DNA of 64,000 bases from Bacteroidota bacterium (lineage in GTDB: Bacteria; Bacteroidota; Bacteroidia; Chitinophagales; Chitinophagaceae). The notes beneath the pieces were generated by a model, which made no database searches, was not told the DNA's origin, and was given only the letters and a program-made list of their open reading frames with translations. Numbering within the stretch: the first letter of the stretch is position 1; every line of letters starts with the position of its first letter. The stretch is taken from the NCBI GenBank assembly GCA_016183765.1, contig JACPEA010000013.1, forward strand, positions 186,001 to 250,000, given 5' to 3'. Shown piece after piece: positions 52,530 to 61,246 of the stretch. Both the position numbers and the translations under genes were made by a program.

Positions 52530-52926
52530 AAGTAGCGTACTCGTCTTTATTGACGCTGAAACACAGCCGCTGGCAACTTTTATACCACCGGTGAATTTTG
52601 AAATGGATACCCGCAAACTGGTGGATGGCAAACATACGTTGCGTATTGTGAGCAAAGATCCTACCGGCAAGGAAGGTGTCCGCGTGATACCCTTCGAAGT
52701 GCGCAACGGGCCCGCCATTGATGTGGAAGGCATCCGCGAAAATGCCGTGGTGGATGGCATCATTCCCATCATGATCAATGCCTATGGCAAGGGCGATCAG
52801 AAACGTTTTCTCATACAGGGAAGCGAGACGCCCAAAAGTATCCCTTCCTGGGTATGGATCCTGATCATCGGTTTTGCCGGCTGGGCCTTATTTTACTTGG
52901 TGATGTACCTGACCCTGAAAGTCTGA
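52519..52926 (+). CDS. Tail-anchored beta-sandwich protein of the oxidase operon
   Basis: 135 residues from the ATG at 52519, which has AAGGA nine bases upstream; ATG at 52510 is possible. It overlaps the preceding stop by 11 bases. The N-terminal 100 residues look like an Ig-like beta-sandwich (ATFIPPVNFEMDTRKLVDGKH, HTLRIVSKDPTGKEG), and one TM helix closes the protein (WVWILIIGFAGWALFYLVMYL). Possibly an accessory subunit of the oxidase. Confidence 0.6.
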   Translation: MEDKSSVLVFIDAETQPLATFIPPVNFEMDTRKLVDGKHTLRIVSKDPTGKEGVRVIPFEVRNGPAIDVEGIRENAVVDGIIPIMINAYGKGDQKRFLIQGSETPKSIPSWVWILIIGFAGWALFYLVMYLTLKV

Positions 52927-52929
52927 ACC

Positions 52930-53319
52930 ATGAAAAAAGATATACTTACCCTGGATGATGTGAAATTACTGGTAGACCGGTTTTATGAACGTGTGAGGAC
53001 CGATGCCTTATTGGGCCCCATTTTCGAAGAGCGCATACAGGACCGCTGGCCGGCGCATCTTGCAAAAATGTATACGTTCTGGCAAACGGTGCTGCTGGAT
53101 GAACATACCTATGATGGTGCGCCTTTTCCGCCGCATGCGCAGCTGCCGGTAGATCACCAGCATTTTGAACAATGGCTGCAAATTTTTACCAGTACGGCAG
53201 ATGAATTGTTCTCGGGCGATAAGAACGACGAAGCCAAATGGCGCGCAGCCCGTATGGCCGAATTATTTGAGCGGCGGATCGAGCACTATCGTTCCTCCGG
53301 AAACAAAAGCCTGATATGA
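52930..53319 (+). CDS. Group III truncated haemoglobin
   Basis: 129 residues. LLVDRFYERVRTDALLGPIFEERI at the start, the HLAKMYTFWQTVLL helix, and a later HQHFEQWLQIF that supplies the proximal haem His. This fits the group III trHb pattern. These globins bind O2 or NO and occur in microaerobic or nitrosative-stress operons. The next gene overlaps its stop. Confidence 0.88.
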   Translation: MKKDILTLDDVKLLVDRFYERVRTDALLGPIFEERIQDRWPAHLAKMYTFWQTVLLDEHTYDGAPFPPHAQLPVDHQHFEQWLQIFTSTADELFSGDKNDEAKWRAARMAELFERRIEHYRSSGNKSLI

Positions 53320-53654
53320 GCAGTGATGCCACAGTCATACAGTTCACTATCCGTCAGGACGGTGAAGATACCCTGGTGCGTACCCGCACCCATGATTACC
53401 GCAACCTGATGGTGTTGCTGAACAACCATTGTTATCTCGAAAATTTTGGCGAGTGTGGCGGCATGGGCCGTTGCGCTACCTGCGTGGTGAAACTATCGGG
53501 TAAAGAAACTGCACGCACCGACCGCCATCGCAATGAACAGGCAACGCTGGACAGGTCTGGTATCACGGACCCGGCTATCCGTCTGGCCTGCCAGATACCG
53601 ATCACCCCTGCATTGAACGAAGAACTGATCGAGATCATAAATGATATGTGTTGA
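53316..53654 (+). CDS. [2Fe-2S] ferredoxin, adrenodoxin type
   Basis: 112 residues. CGGMGRCATC gives C-x5-C-x2-C and a fourth ligand is in LACQIP, the order expected for adrenodoxin-like ferredoxins. It may reduce the adjacent globin. Last gene of the first transcription unit; a promoter follows. Confidence 0.88.
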   Translation: MSSDATVIQFTIRQDGEDTLVRTRTHDYRNLMVLLNNHCYLENFGECGGMGRCATCVVKLSGKETARTDRHRNEQATLDRSGITDPAIRLACQIPITPALNEELIEIINDMC

Positions 53655-53747
53655 TCTGATCTGTTGCCTGCTATCTATTTCCTTCTTTTTTAATTCGTTA
53701 GGATCTTCGACGATGACGATTGTCACCAAAGGGTAAATTCAATAAAT

Positions 53748-53794
53748 AATAAAAGTAAATAAATACTTTTATTGAGTTAAGCTCATTACCTTTG
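53748..53794 (+). promoter_or_regulatory. Promoter with 10-bp perfect palindromic operator before the RIC gene
   Basis: AATAAAAGTA (53748-53757) and TACTTTTATT (53764-53773) are exact reverse complements with spacer AATAAA. A perfect -7 box, TACCTTTG (53787-53794), follows 13 bases later, so the right arm covers the -33 region. A bound Rrf2 dimer there would block transcription. Confidence 0.7.
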
Positions 53795-53823
53795 ACCTAT
53801 CAAATCATTTAAAAACATTTTAT

Positions 53824-54783
53824 ATGCAGACTTCCATAGCTGAGAACATCCTGAATGTAACTTTACTGGAACCCAAACAAAAACATCCTACTATTTTCGT
53901 TCGTTTTGACCTGTTGTCCGAAGGAGAGAGCCTGACCATTCACAACGATCACGATCCCAAACCGCTGTATTACCAGTTATTGGGCGAAAGGGGCAATATT
54001 TTTATCTGGGAATACCTGGAAGAAGGACCGGAATGGTGGAAAGTAAGGATCTCAAAAAGGGTTACCGGTGAGAACGATGAAACACTGGGCGAGATCGCCG
54101 CAAAGGATCTGCGTAAAGCGCAGGTGTTTAAAAAGTATGGACTTGATTTCTGCTGCGGCGGAAAGAAAACGGTAAAAGAAGCCTGCGCCGAAAAAGGACT
54201 GGATGTGACCAAAGTGGAGAAAGAGTTACAGCAGGCAGACGCCTTGCCTGCATCACGCCCGTTGCCTTATGGCGACTGGAGCCTGGATTTCCTGGCTGAT
54301 TATATTGTGAACACGCACCACAGTTATGTGAGGAAGAACCTGCCCGATATCAAAGCCTACGCCAACAAAGTAATGAAAGTGCATGGGGCGCGGCATTCTG
54401 AACTGTTACGCATCAACCAGCTGGTGGAAGAGATCTATGCGGAACTGACGGCGCACCTGGTGAAAGAAGAAAAAATTCTATTTCCCTACATAAAAGAACT
54501 GGTAGCCGCTACCAACGGAACAGAACTGTTACAGGCTTCCCATTTTGGTACGGTGCAGAACCCGATCAATATGATGGAAATGGAGCACGAGATCGTGGGT
54601 AAGAACCTGGCAGAGATCAGGGAGCTATCGAACGATTACACGTTACCGGAAGACGCCTGCGCCAGTTATAGTTTACTGTACCGCATGCTGGACGAGTTCG
54701 AAGACGACCTGCACCTGCACATACACCTGGAAAACAATATCCTGTTCCCGAAAGCGCTGGATATTGAAAAACGTTTAAATTAG
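53824..54783 (+). CDS. Di-iron cluster-repair protein RIC/ScdA with DUF2249 domain
   Basis: 319 residues. Residues 1-80 are a DUF2249-like domain (TIFVRFDLLSEGESLTIHNDHDPKPLYYQLL). Then comes the ScdA N-terminal domain with the C110-C111 pair (FCCGGKKTVKEAC), then a hemerythrin-like domain (about 150-315) with H-rich motifs NTHHSYVR, HLVKEEKILFPYI and HLHIHLENNILFP. RIC proteins repair iron-sulfur clusters after NO or oxidative damage. The DUF2249 fusion is less usual. First gene of the second unit. Confidence 0.9.
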   Translation: MQTSIAENILNVTLLEPKQKHPTIFVRFDLLSEGESLTIHNDHDPKPLYYQLLGERGNIFIWEYLEEGPEWWKVRISKRVTGENDETLGEIAAKDLRKAQVFKKYGLDFCCGGKKTVKEACAEKGLDVTKVEKELQQADALPASRPLPYGDWSLDFLADYIVNTHHSYVRKNLPDIKAYANKVMKVHGARHSELLRINQLVEEIYAELTAHLVKEEKILFPYIKELVAATNGTELLQASHFGTVQNPINMMEMEHEIVGKNLAEIRELSNDYTLPEDACASYSLLYRMLDEFEDDLHLHIHLENNILFPKALDIEKRLN

Positions 54784-54788
54784 ATACC

Positions 54789-55262
54789 ATGACAAAGCCT
54801 ATCAAACGCCACCAGGCCATGGTATCTTTTTCCAAAGACCACCATTTTGGCTTACTGTTGGTATGGAAAATACGCCAGGGACTGCAGAAGTCCGTTGCGC
54901 CGGAACGTATTGCCGGTTATGTCCGGTTCTTTTTTGAAGCGGACCTGGCCAAACATTTTTCCGATGAGGAACAATTGCTTTTTTCGCGGTTGGCCGAAAC
55001 AGATGTTTTGCGTGTGCAGGCTGAAAAGGAACATGCCACCATCTACCAGCTGGTAAAAGATATCGGCCAACAGCCTACTGATGGGTCCCTGCTTACACAA
55101 CTGGCGGATGCATTGGAGCAACATATCCGGTTTGAGGAACGATCTTTATTCAATCACCTGCAACAACATATTCCGGAAGCGGAATTGCAGGCCATCGAAA
55201 ACAGGATATCGAACAACAGTCAGGAAATAGAAGCGCAATGGAAGGATAGTTTCTGGTCATGA
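54789..55262 (+). CDS. Hemerythrin-like cytosolic protein
   Basis: 157 residues, helical. Likely iron ligands are in KDHHFGLLLVWK, FFEADLAKHFSDEEQLLF, EKEHATIYQL and HIRFEERSLFNHL, the H-HxxxE-H-HxxxE spacing of hemerythrin domains. Binds O2 or NO at a di-iron site. Starts 5 bases after RIC and overlaps the frame of the next gene. Confidence 0.85.
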   Translation: MTKPIKRHQAMVSFSKDHHFGLLLVWKIRQGLQKSVAPERIAGYVRFFFEADLAKHFSDEEQLLFSRLAETDVLRVQAEKEHATIYQLVKDIGQQPTDGSLLTQLADALEQHIRFEERSLFNHLQQHIPEAELQAIENRISNNSQEIEAQWKDSFWS

Positions 55263-55294
55263 GTTTTCTGAAAATTTTCACACATAAATCCATA

Positions 55295-55756
55295 ATGATG
55301 AAATATGTACTCCTGGTGCTGTTATCGACGGGTATGCTGCTGGCCTGTCAATCAGCCAATGACAAAAAAGAGAATGCCCCCGCAGACAGCGCAACAGCGG
55401 TGCATGACCAACATGCGGAACATTTAGAAGGCCTGGCGTTGAACAACGGTGCCAAATGGCAGGCTGATTCAATTACCCGTGTGAATGTGATTTTACTGCA
55501 GAAAACGATCGCGGATGCCAAAACAGCGAATACCGCCAATTACCTGCAGACTGCGGCTGCTTTGCAGGAAGGGCTCAATAAAATGGTGAAAGAATGTACC
55601 ATGCAGGGGCCCGATCATGACGCGTTGCACAAATGGCTGGAGCCGCTGATGGAAAAAGTAAAAACACTGAAGCAGGCGGATACGGCAGAGAAAGCCTCGG
55701 CCATACTCGCTGATATTGAGAAACACCTGGATCTGTTTACCCTTTATTTTGTGTAG
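55295..55756 (+). CDS. Small helical lipoprotein
   Basis: 153 residues from ATG 55295 (or 55298). An in-frame ATG at 55259 overlaps the previous stop but adds a stretch that spoils the signal. Lipobox LLAC, then a charged linker and helices with HDQHAEHLEG and HDALHKWLEPLMEKVKTL. His-rich positions suggest metal or haem contact, but no family is recognised. Confidence 0.65.
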   Translation: MMKYVLLVLLSTGMLLACQSANDKKENAPADSATAVHDQHAEHLEGLALNNGAKWQADSITRVNVILLQKTIADAKTANTANYLQTAAALQEGLNKMVKECTMQGPDHDALHKWLEPLMEKVKTLKQADTAEKASAILADIEKHLDLFTLYFV

Positions 55757-55758
55757 TT

Positions 55759-56574
55759 ATGACCATTAATGCCAATACCCGTATAGCAGAGTTGCTGAAA
55801 GCAAATCCCGATGCCCTGGAAGCGATCATCAGTTTGTCGGCCAAGTTCAACAAGCTGCGTAATCCCATCCTTCGCAAAGTGATGGCGGGCAGAACCAGTA
55901 TTGCCATGGCGGCGAAAGTAGGGGGCTGCAGCATCGATGATTTTTTTGCGAGGCTGCGTCCGCTGGGGTTCCAGGCAGATGTTTCAGTGGCTGCGGTTGC
56001 GGAAGAAACCGAAGTTTCAAAACCGTTGCCGGAATTCCTGGCCAAACTGCCGGCAGATAAGCTGGTTGACCTGGATGTGCGGCCGGTGATCGAAACGGGA
56101 AAAGATCCACTGAATGCGATCATTAATAAAGTGAATTCACTGGAAACAGGGCAGGTGCTCAGGATCATCAACAGTTTTGAACCCACGCCCCTGGTACATT
56201 TACTGGGCAAACAGGGTTTTGTTGCTTTTGTGGATACCATCGGTCCCGAACTGGTACACGCCTATTTTTACAGGAATGCCGATACTGCGCTATTCACCGC
56301 CCCCGAGCCAGCAACGGCTTCAGGTGATTGGGAAGAAGTGTGGAACCGTTGTAAGGACAGGCTGATCACCATTGATGTACGTGCACTGGAAATGCCGCTG
56401 CCCATGCATACCATACTGGAAGCATTGGAGAACTTACCGGCCGGCAAAGCACTGTTCGTGCATCATAAACGTATCCCGGTGTTCCTGTTACCCGAACTGG
56501 AAGAGCGGAAGCTGAGTTACCGCATCAAAGAGATCGGTGAGGGAGATGTGAAAATGCTTATTTATCAAGACTGA
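55759..56574 (+). CDS. DUF1858-DUF2249-DUF2249 protein
   Basis: 271 residues. Residues 1-70 resemble the DUF1858/ScdA-N helical domain but lack the CC pair (ADLLKANPDALEAI-like start, RTSIAMAAKVGGCSIDDFF). Two DUF2249 units follow: VDLDVRPVIETGKDPLNAI with VLRIINSFEPTPLVHLL, and ITIDVRALEMPLPMHTILE with ALFVHHKRIPVFLLPEL. Found in NO-response clusters; the DUF2249 fold resembles TusA-like proteins. Function inferred only from context. Confidence 0.75.
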   Translation: MTINANTRIAELLKANPDALEAIISLSAKFNKLRNPILRKVMAGRTSIAMAAKVGGCSIDDFFARLRPLGFQADVSVAAVAEETEVSKPLPEFLAKLPADKLVDLDVRPVIETGKDPLNAIINKVNSLETGQVLRIINSFEPTPLVHLLGKQGFVAFVDTIGPELVHAYFYRNADTALFTAPEPATASGDWEEVWNRCKDRLITIDVRALEMPLPMHTILEALENLPAGKALFVHHKRIPVFLLPELEERKLSYRIKEIGEGDVKMLIYQD

Positions 56575-56575
56575 T

Positions 56576-57865
56576 ATGTTCGTTACTACCGGAGATACTG
56601 CCATTGCTACTACTTCTCACAAAGTGGTGCTGCCGTTTTACCTGTATGCGGCCATCGCTTTCCTGGTAGCAACGGTACTGCTGTTATTTTCGGCCGGTTC
56701 TATTACCGAACATTATTTCATGCCTCATACCCTGGCCATTGTGCATATTATGGCATTGGGCTGGGGCACCATGATCATCCTGGGAGCCAGTCACCAGCTG
56801 GTACCCGTGCTGATCGAAGGAAAACTGTACAGTAATACGCTTGCCCTGTTATGTTTTGTACTGGCGGCCCTGGGTATTCCCCTGTTGTCGTATGGTTTTT
56901 ATGTATTCGATATGGGATGGCCCGCACAATTGGGTGGTTGCCTGGTGGTACTGGCCATTGTGCTGTACCTGGTAAACCTGGCCGTAAGCATGCTGCAGAG
57001 CAAAAAAGAGAACGTGCACGCCGTATTCATTTTTACCGCGGCACTGTGGTTACTTACCACGGCTACAATAGGTTTATTGTTGGTGCACAATTTTACGCAG
57101 CCCATACTGTCGCACAATTCGCTCGACTACCTGGCGCTGCATGCGCATTTTGGTATCGTGGGTTGGTTCCTGTTGCTGGTGACCGGCGTGGGGTCAAGGC
57201 TGATCCCGATGTTCCTGATCTCCAAATACCGTAACGACCGTCATCTCTGGTGGATCTATGGCTGTATCAATGCCGGGCTATTGCTGTTCATCTATGTGTT
57301 CCTGTATTCCGGCAACAGGTCTTTGTTATTGCCGCCGGTACTATTGGTGGCATCAGGTATCGTGTTATTCGGTAGCTTCTGTTACAAAGCATACCGGCAA
57401 CGCATCCGTAAAAAAGTGGATGAACAGATGCGGCTGTCGCTGTTGTCGGTAGCAATGATGGTGTTACCGGTACTATTCCTGGTGGGCATTGTACTGTTCT
57501 TATTGTTTACAGACCAGGCCCAGACCAGGCTGGCCATTGCATACGGGTTCATCATTTTTTTCGGATGGATCACGGCCATTATCCTGGGTATGACTTTTAA
57601 AACCTTACCATTTATTGTCTGGAACAAAGTCTACCATCACCTGGCTGGTAAAGGCAGAACGCCCAACCCGAAAGACCTGTTCAGCCATCCTGTATTTCAA
57701 TGGATGGGGATTGCCTACCTGCTGGGTTTTGTTTTGTTTACCGCCGGCATTGTTGGCGGGCAGGTATTTATTTTGCAGCTGGCGGCAGGCCTGCTCATCA
57801 TCTGTTCCGTATTGTATAACTGGAACGTGTTACAACTGCTGCTGCATAAACCTGGTACAACATGA
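56576..57865 (+). CDS. NnrS-like polytopic membrane protein
   Basis: 429 residues, about 12 TM helices. Conserved His residues occur in HTLAIVHIMALGWGTMIILGASHQLVPVL (two motifs near residue 55-80) and HAHFGIVGWFLLLVTGVGSRL near 185. These resemble haem-ligating helices of NnrS and haem-copper subunit I proteins, but the CuB set is not evident. NnrS-type proteins protect against NO. Located between the DUF2249 and DUF59 genes. Confidence 0.75.
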   Translation: MFVTTGDTAIATTSHKVVLPFYLYAAIAFLVATVLLLFSAGSITEHYFMPHTLAIVHIMALGWGTMIILGASHQLVPVLIEGKLYSNTLALLCFVLAALGIPLLSYGFYVFDMGWPAQLGGCLVVLAIVLYLVNLAVSMLQSKKENVHAVFIFTAALWLLTTATIGLLLVHNFTQPILSHNSLDYLALHAHFGIVGWFLLLVTGVGSRLIPMFLISKYRNDRHLWWIYGCINAGLLLFIYVFLYSGNRSLLLPPVLLVASGIVLFGSFCYKAYRQRIRKKVDEQMRLSLLSVAMMVLPVLFLVGIVLFLLFTDQAQTRLAIAYGFIIFFGWITAIILGMTFKTLPFIVWNKVYHHLAGKGRTPNPKDLFSHPVFQWMGIAYLLGFVLFTAGIVGGQVFILQLAAGLLIICSVLYNWNVLQLLLHKPGTT

Positions 57866-58188
57866 ACGTGATCTCCAACAACACCCTAAGGGCCACTGTG
57901 GCATTGGCAGCTTTGCAGAATGTAGTAGATCCGGAGATCGGTCTGAACGTAGTAGATCTCGGACTGATCTACCAGATCGATTTTGACGAGACTGCGAAGA
58001 AGGTCTATTGTACCATGACGCTGACCACGCAGTTTTGTCCTATGGGAGAATCTATCACCGATGCGGCCCGCACCGCTTTGCAGGAAACATTTCCGGGAGA
58101 GGAGGTTGCGGTGACACTTAGTTTTGACCCGCCCTGGACCCATGAAATGATCTCGGAGGAAGGGCGCGAATTTTTAAATGAAAGATAA
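57862..58188 (+). CDS. DUF59/MIP18-family Fe-S assembly protein
   Basis: 108 residues. VVDPEIGLNVVDLGLIYQID is the family signature, and QFCPMG holds the conserved Cys. Such proteins (SufT/PaaD type) assist iron-sulfur cluster delivery. Overlaps the preceding stop by 4 bases, and its own stop abuts the next ATG. Confidence 0.92.
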   Translation: MNVISNNTLRATVALAALQNVVDPEIGLNVVDLGLIYQIDFDETAKKVYCTMTLTTQFCPMGESITDAARTALQETFPGEEVAVTLSFDPPWTHEMISEEGREFLNER

Positions 58189-58620
58189 ATGCTTAGTCTA
58201 ACCTGTAAAACGGCCATTAAAGCCGTCATATACCTGGCTTCCAGGTTCAGTTCGGATGAAAAAGCCAGTATCAAAGAGATCTCCGAATACATTGATGCCA
58301 GCGAACATACCGTAGGTAAGCTGTTACAGGTGTTGGTGAAAGAAGAAGTGATCAACAGTGCCAAAGGACCTACCGGTGGATTTTTTATTACTGCCAGGCA
58401 AATGAACCAACCCATTATAGCGGTAATCGATGCCATTGATGGTAAAGAAGTGTTCGAACAATGTGGCCTTGGCCTGAGCAGGTGCTCCGCCACGCATCCC
58501 TGTCCCATACATGCCGATTATAAAACCATCCGCGACCAGTTTAAACTGCTCTGCCAGCAGAAAAAGATCAAAGACCTCTGCGAGACCGTTACAGACGGAC
58601 TTACCTACCTGATTGGCTGA
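58189..58620 (+). CDS. Rrf2-family regulator, second copy
   Basis: 143 residues. Winged helix (IKAVIYLASRFSSDEK, KEISEYIDASEHTVGKLLQVL) and the cysteines of CGLGLSRCSATHPCPIH, spaced C-x6-C-x5-C as in its two relatives in this locus. It ends the RIC operon, so it may control its own operon through the palindrome at 53748. Confidence 0.9.
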   Translation: MLSLTCKTAIKAVIYLASRFSSDEKASIKEISEYIDASEHTVGKLLQVLVKEEVINSAKGPTGGFFITARQMNQPIIAVIDAIDGKEVFEQCGLGLSRCSATHPCPIHADYKTIRDQFKLLCQQKKIKDLCETVTDGLTYLIG

Positions 58621-58735
58621 AATTTACCGGATAGGCATTGTTATCGCTGATAATCAATCGTTTATTTTTCTAGTGTTAGATTATTCTACTATTTAATTCG
58701 ACGATTATCTTATATTTTTAGGTAATATCTGTGAA

Positions 58736-58743
58736 TACTTTTG
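58736..58743 (+). promoter_or_regulatory. -7 promoter box of the histidine kinase gene
   Basis: TACTTTTG, a perfect TAnnTTTG, 36 bases before the kinase ATG. A TTTTT tract about 20 bases upstream may serve as -33. Confidence 0.55.
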
Positions 58744-58779
58744 CAGGCAGGATAGTTTATTCGCTCCTCCCCTATAATT

Positions 58780-60783
58780 ATGGAAAACCTCCTCTCCGGC
58801 ATATCCAAAGCAAATGGTGCTTTATTGGAAATGGATGATCTGCACAATTCACTACAAAATGTAGTTGCAGCGCTGGGTGCTTCTACCGACGTTGACCGCT
58901 GTTATATTTTTAGCAACCGGGTGGTGGATGGGGATCTTCAATTATTCTATACACAGGAATGGTGCAAAGAAGGTGTTGAAGTACAACTGGGAAATCCTGT
59001 GTTAAGTAATGTGAGCTACGATATGTTCCCTGGTTTGTACAATCAGTTATCAGCAGGGAAAACCATGTACGGCCTTGTAAGGGAATCGGATAACCAGTTC
59101 TTCAAGGAGGTGATGGAAAGCCAGGGCATTTTTACCTACCTCTTTGTACCCATCTTCCAGAAAGATGAGTTCTGGGGATGGATGGGCTACGACAATTGCA
59201 CCGATGAAAGAAAATGGGAACTAACGGAGGTAGATGCGTTAAAAGCGGTGGCACATAACATAGGACTGCGTTTGGGCAGGGAAAGGGCGGAAGCCGAACA
59301 TGCTTTATCGATAGAAAGGTTCGATATGTCGGTACAGGCATCGCAGCAGGGTTTGTGGGAATGGGATATTGAGAACGACCGGCTTTCTTTTTCTATCATT
59401 TTTATGGAGATGATCGGGTATACACACCATGAATTTGAGCATACCTATGAGAACTGGAAAAACCGGATGCATCCGGATGACTTTGCCATTGTAGAGCCCA
59501 CTTTGCAGGCATATCTGTATAAGAAAATAGAAACCTATACCCTGGAGTTCAGGTTATTGCATAAGAAGGGTTATTATGTGTGGATCAGGGGTTCCGGAGT
59601 GGCCAAATGGGATGCTAAAGGCAAACCGGTTTATATGGTGGGCTCGCATCTTAATATCAATGAGCTGAAACACCAGCAGGAAACACTCGAATTACAGCGT
59701 AACGATTTTAATAAACTGCTGAACAGCCTGGGCGAAGTGGTATTCAGGCTCAATAGCAGCAATACACTCACCTTCCTCAATCTTTACTGGGAAGATATTT
59801 CCGGTTATCTTCCTGCTGAATCCCTGTCGCAGTCCATCGAATCCTTTTTTATACCCGAAGATGCGGCAGAGGTCCGGGAGAACCTGGTGAACCTGAAATC
59901 GGGTAAACAGGTCAGCGTTTCATTCGAGGCACGGTTGCAGCAGAAAAACGGTCATTGGAGATGGGTACACGTGATCATGAAAGAGAATGGTACTCCGCAG
60001 GAGGAAGAATATTTTATCTCTGGCAGTATCATGGATATACACGACAAAAAACTGGCCGAAGAAAAAGAAAAGGAGCTGGCAGAACTGAAAGCCAGTTTTG
60101 TATCGGTTGCTTCGCACCAGTTCAGAACGCCATTGACCGTGATCTTCACCAACATCGAACTGATAGAGATCATGGTGAGAAGCCTGGAAGGCAGCCTGCT
60201 GTACAAGATCGGCAAGTCTACCGAGCAGATCAAAAACGAGATCAGCCGCATGACGGAGCTGATGAACAATATCCTCCTGGTAGGCAGGTACGATGCGCGC
60301 CAGATCAAGTTCAACCAAACAGTTGTTTCCATTTCGCCGCTCATCCATTCTGTGGTGAATACCTATTTCTCCAACAGGGCTGATGGGCGTGAGATCCATA
60401 TACATGAAACACCCTCGCACAGGAAAGTGGTCATTGACGAACTGTTGTTTACGCATGTACTGACCAACCTGATCTCAAATGCCTTCAATTATTCGGAAGG
60501 TTCAAAAAATCCGGAACTATACATCAGTTATACGGAACATGACCTGGAGATCTGCGTACAGGATTATGGCATCGGTATCCCGGCAGATGAACTGGAGAAA
60601 GTGTTCAAATCGTTTTACCGCGCCAGCAATACCATCAGCTATCGGGGTTCCGGTCTGGGACTGGTTGTGGCCAAACAGTTCATGGAGCTGTACAATGGCT
60701 CTATCCGGCTGGAAAGTGAGATCAATGTAGGCACCAAAGCCATTTTTACCCTGCCACTGGTAGAGGAAGATAAAACCGCTTAA
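58780..60783 (+). CDS. Soluble GAF-PAS-PAS histidine kinase
   Basis: 667 residues, no TM segment, so cytosolic. GAF-like domain (about 10-175; VDRCYIFSNRVV, FLFVPIF-like core), PAS 1 (about 180-305; QQGLWEWDIENDRLSF, MHPDDF), PAS 2 (about 310-430; LNSLGEVVFRLNSSNTL), then HisKA with the phospho-acceptor H446 (SHQFRTPLT), and HATPase with N-box NLISNAFNYSEG and GIGIPADELEKVFKSFYRAS and GSGLGL. No response regulator gene is adjacent. The setting suggests a redox or gas signal. Its stop overlaps the converging Rrf2 stop by 4 bases. Confidence 0.92.
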   Translation: MENLLSGISKANGALLEMDDLHNSLQNVVAALGASTDVDRCYIFSNRVVDGDLQLFYTQEWCKEGVEVQLGNPVLSNVSYDMFPGLYNQLSAGKTMYGLVRESDNQFFKEVMESQGIFTYLFVPIFQKDEFWGWMGYDNCTDERKWELTEVDALKAVAHNIGLRLGRERAEAEHALSIERFDMSVQASQQGLWEWDIENDRLSFSIIFMEMIGYTHHEFEHTYENWKNRMHPDDFAIVEPTLQAYLYKKIETYTLEFRLLHKKGYYVWIRGSGVAKWDAKGKPVYMVGSHLNINELKHQQETLELQRNDFNKLLNSLGEVVFRLNSSNTLTFLNLYWEDISGYLPAESLSQSIESFFIPEDAAEVRENLVNLKSGKQVSVSFEARLQQKNGHWRWVHVIMKENGTPQEEEYFISGSIMDIHDKKLAEEKEKELAELKASFVSVASHQFRTPLTVIFTNIELIEIMVRSLEGSLLYKIGKSTEQIKNEISRMTELMNNILLVGRYDARQIKFNQTVVSISPLIHSVVNTYFSNRADGREIHIHETPSHRKVVIDELLFTHVLTNLISNAFNYSEGSKNPELYISYTEHDLEICVQDYGIGIPADELEKVFKSFYRASNTISYRGSGLGLVVAKQFMELYNGSIRLESEINVGTKAIFTLPLVEEDKTA

Positions 60784-61223
60784 TGTGGGTTGTTACTGAT
60801 AAAGATGACCCCGTCTTTGATCTCAGCGGCAAACTCCTGTATGGACTTACTCTCAAACAGGTCTTTCAGTTGTTTACGTATCGGCTTGAATTGCAGGTGC
60901 ATGGGGCAGGGTTGCGTTTCGGAGCACTGTTTCAGTCCCATAACACATTTTTCCAGTCTTTCTTCTTCCCCCATGGCTTCCAGGATCATCCGGATGGGTA
61001 ATTGTTTGGCTTTTTCTGTCAGATAAAACCCGCCATTGGGTCCGCGCACCGAACTGACGATGTGGTTGTCGCGACTCAACAGCTGCAGGATCTTGGCGGT
61101 GAAGGATTTGGGCGAGTCGATCGCCTGTGCTATTTCATCGATCCCCAGTTTGGCCACTTCGGATCCTTTCTGTGCAATGAATATGGTGGCCCTGAGGGCG
61201 TATTCTGTAGCTTTTGAAAACAT
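60780..61223 (-). CDS. Rrf2-family regulator, third copy
   Basis: 147 residues. MFSKATEYALRATIFIAQKGSE and AQAIDSPKSFTAKILQLLSR form the winged helix; CVMGLKQCSETQPCPMH gives C-x6-C-x5-C. Transcribed away from the other members and toward the kinase. Three similar Fe-S regulators within 13 kb suggest graded or divided control. Confidence 0.9.
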   Translation of the reverse strand: MFSKATEYALRATIFIAQKGSEVAKLGIDEIAQAIDSPKSFTAKILQLLSRDNHIVSSVRGPNGGFYLTEKAKQLPIRMILEAMGEEERLEKCVMGLKQCSETQPCPMHLQFKPIRKQLKDLFESKSIQEFAAEIKDGVIFISNNPH

Positions 61224-61246
61224 GTTAATGGTTTAGTGCATTTTTC

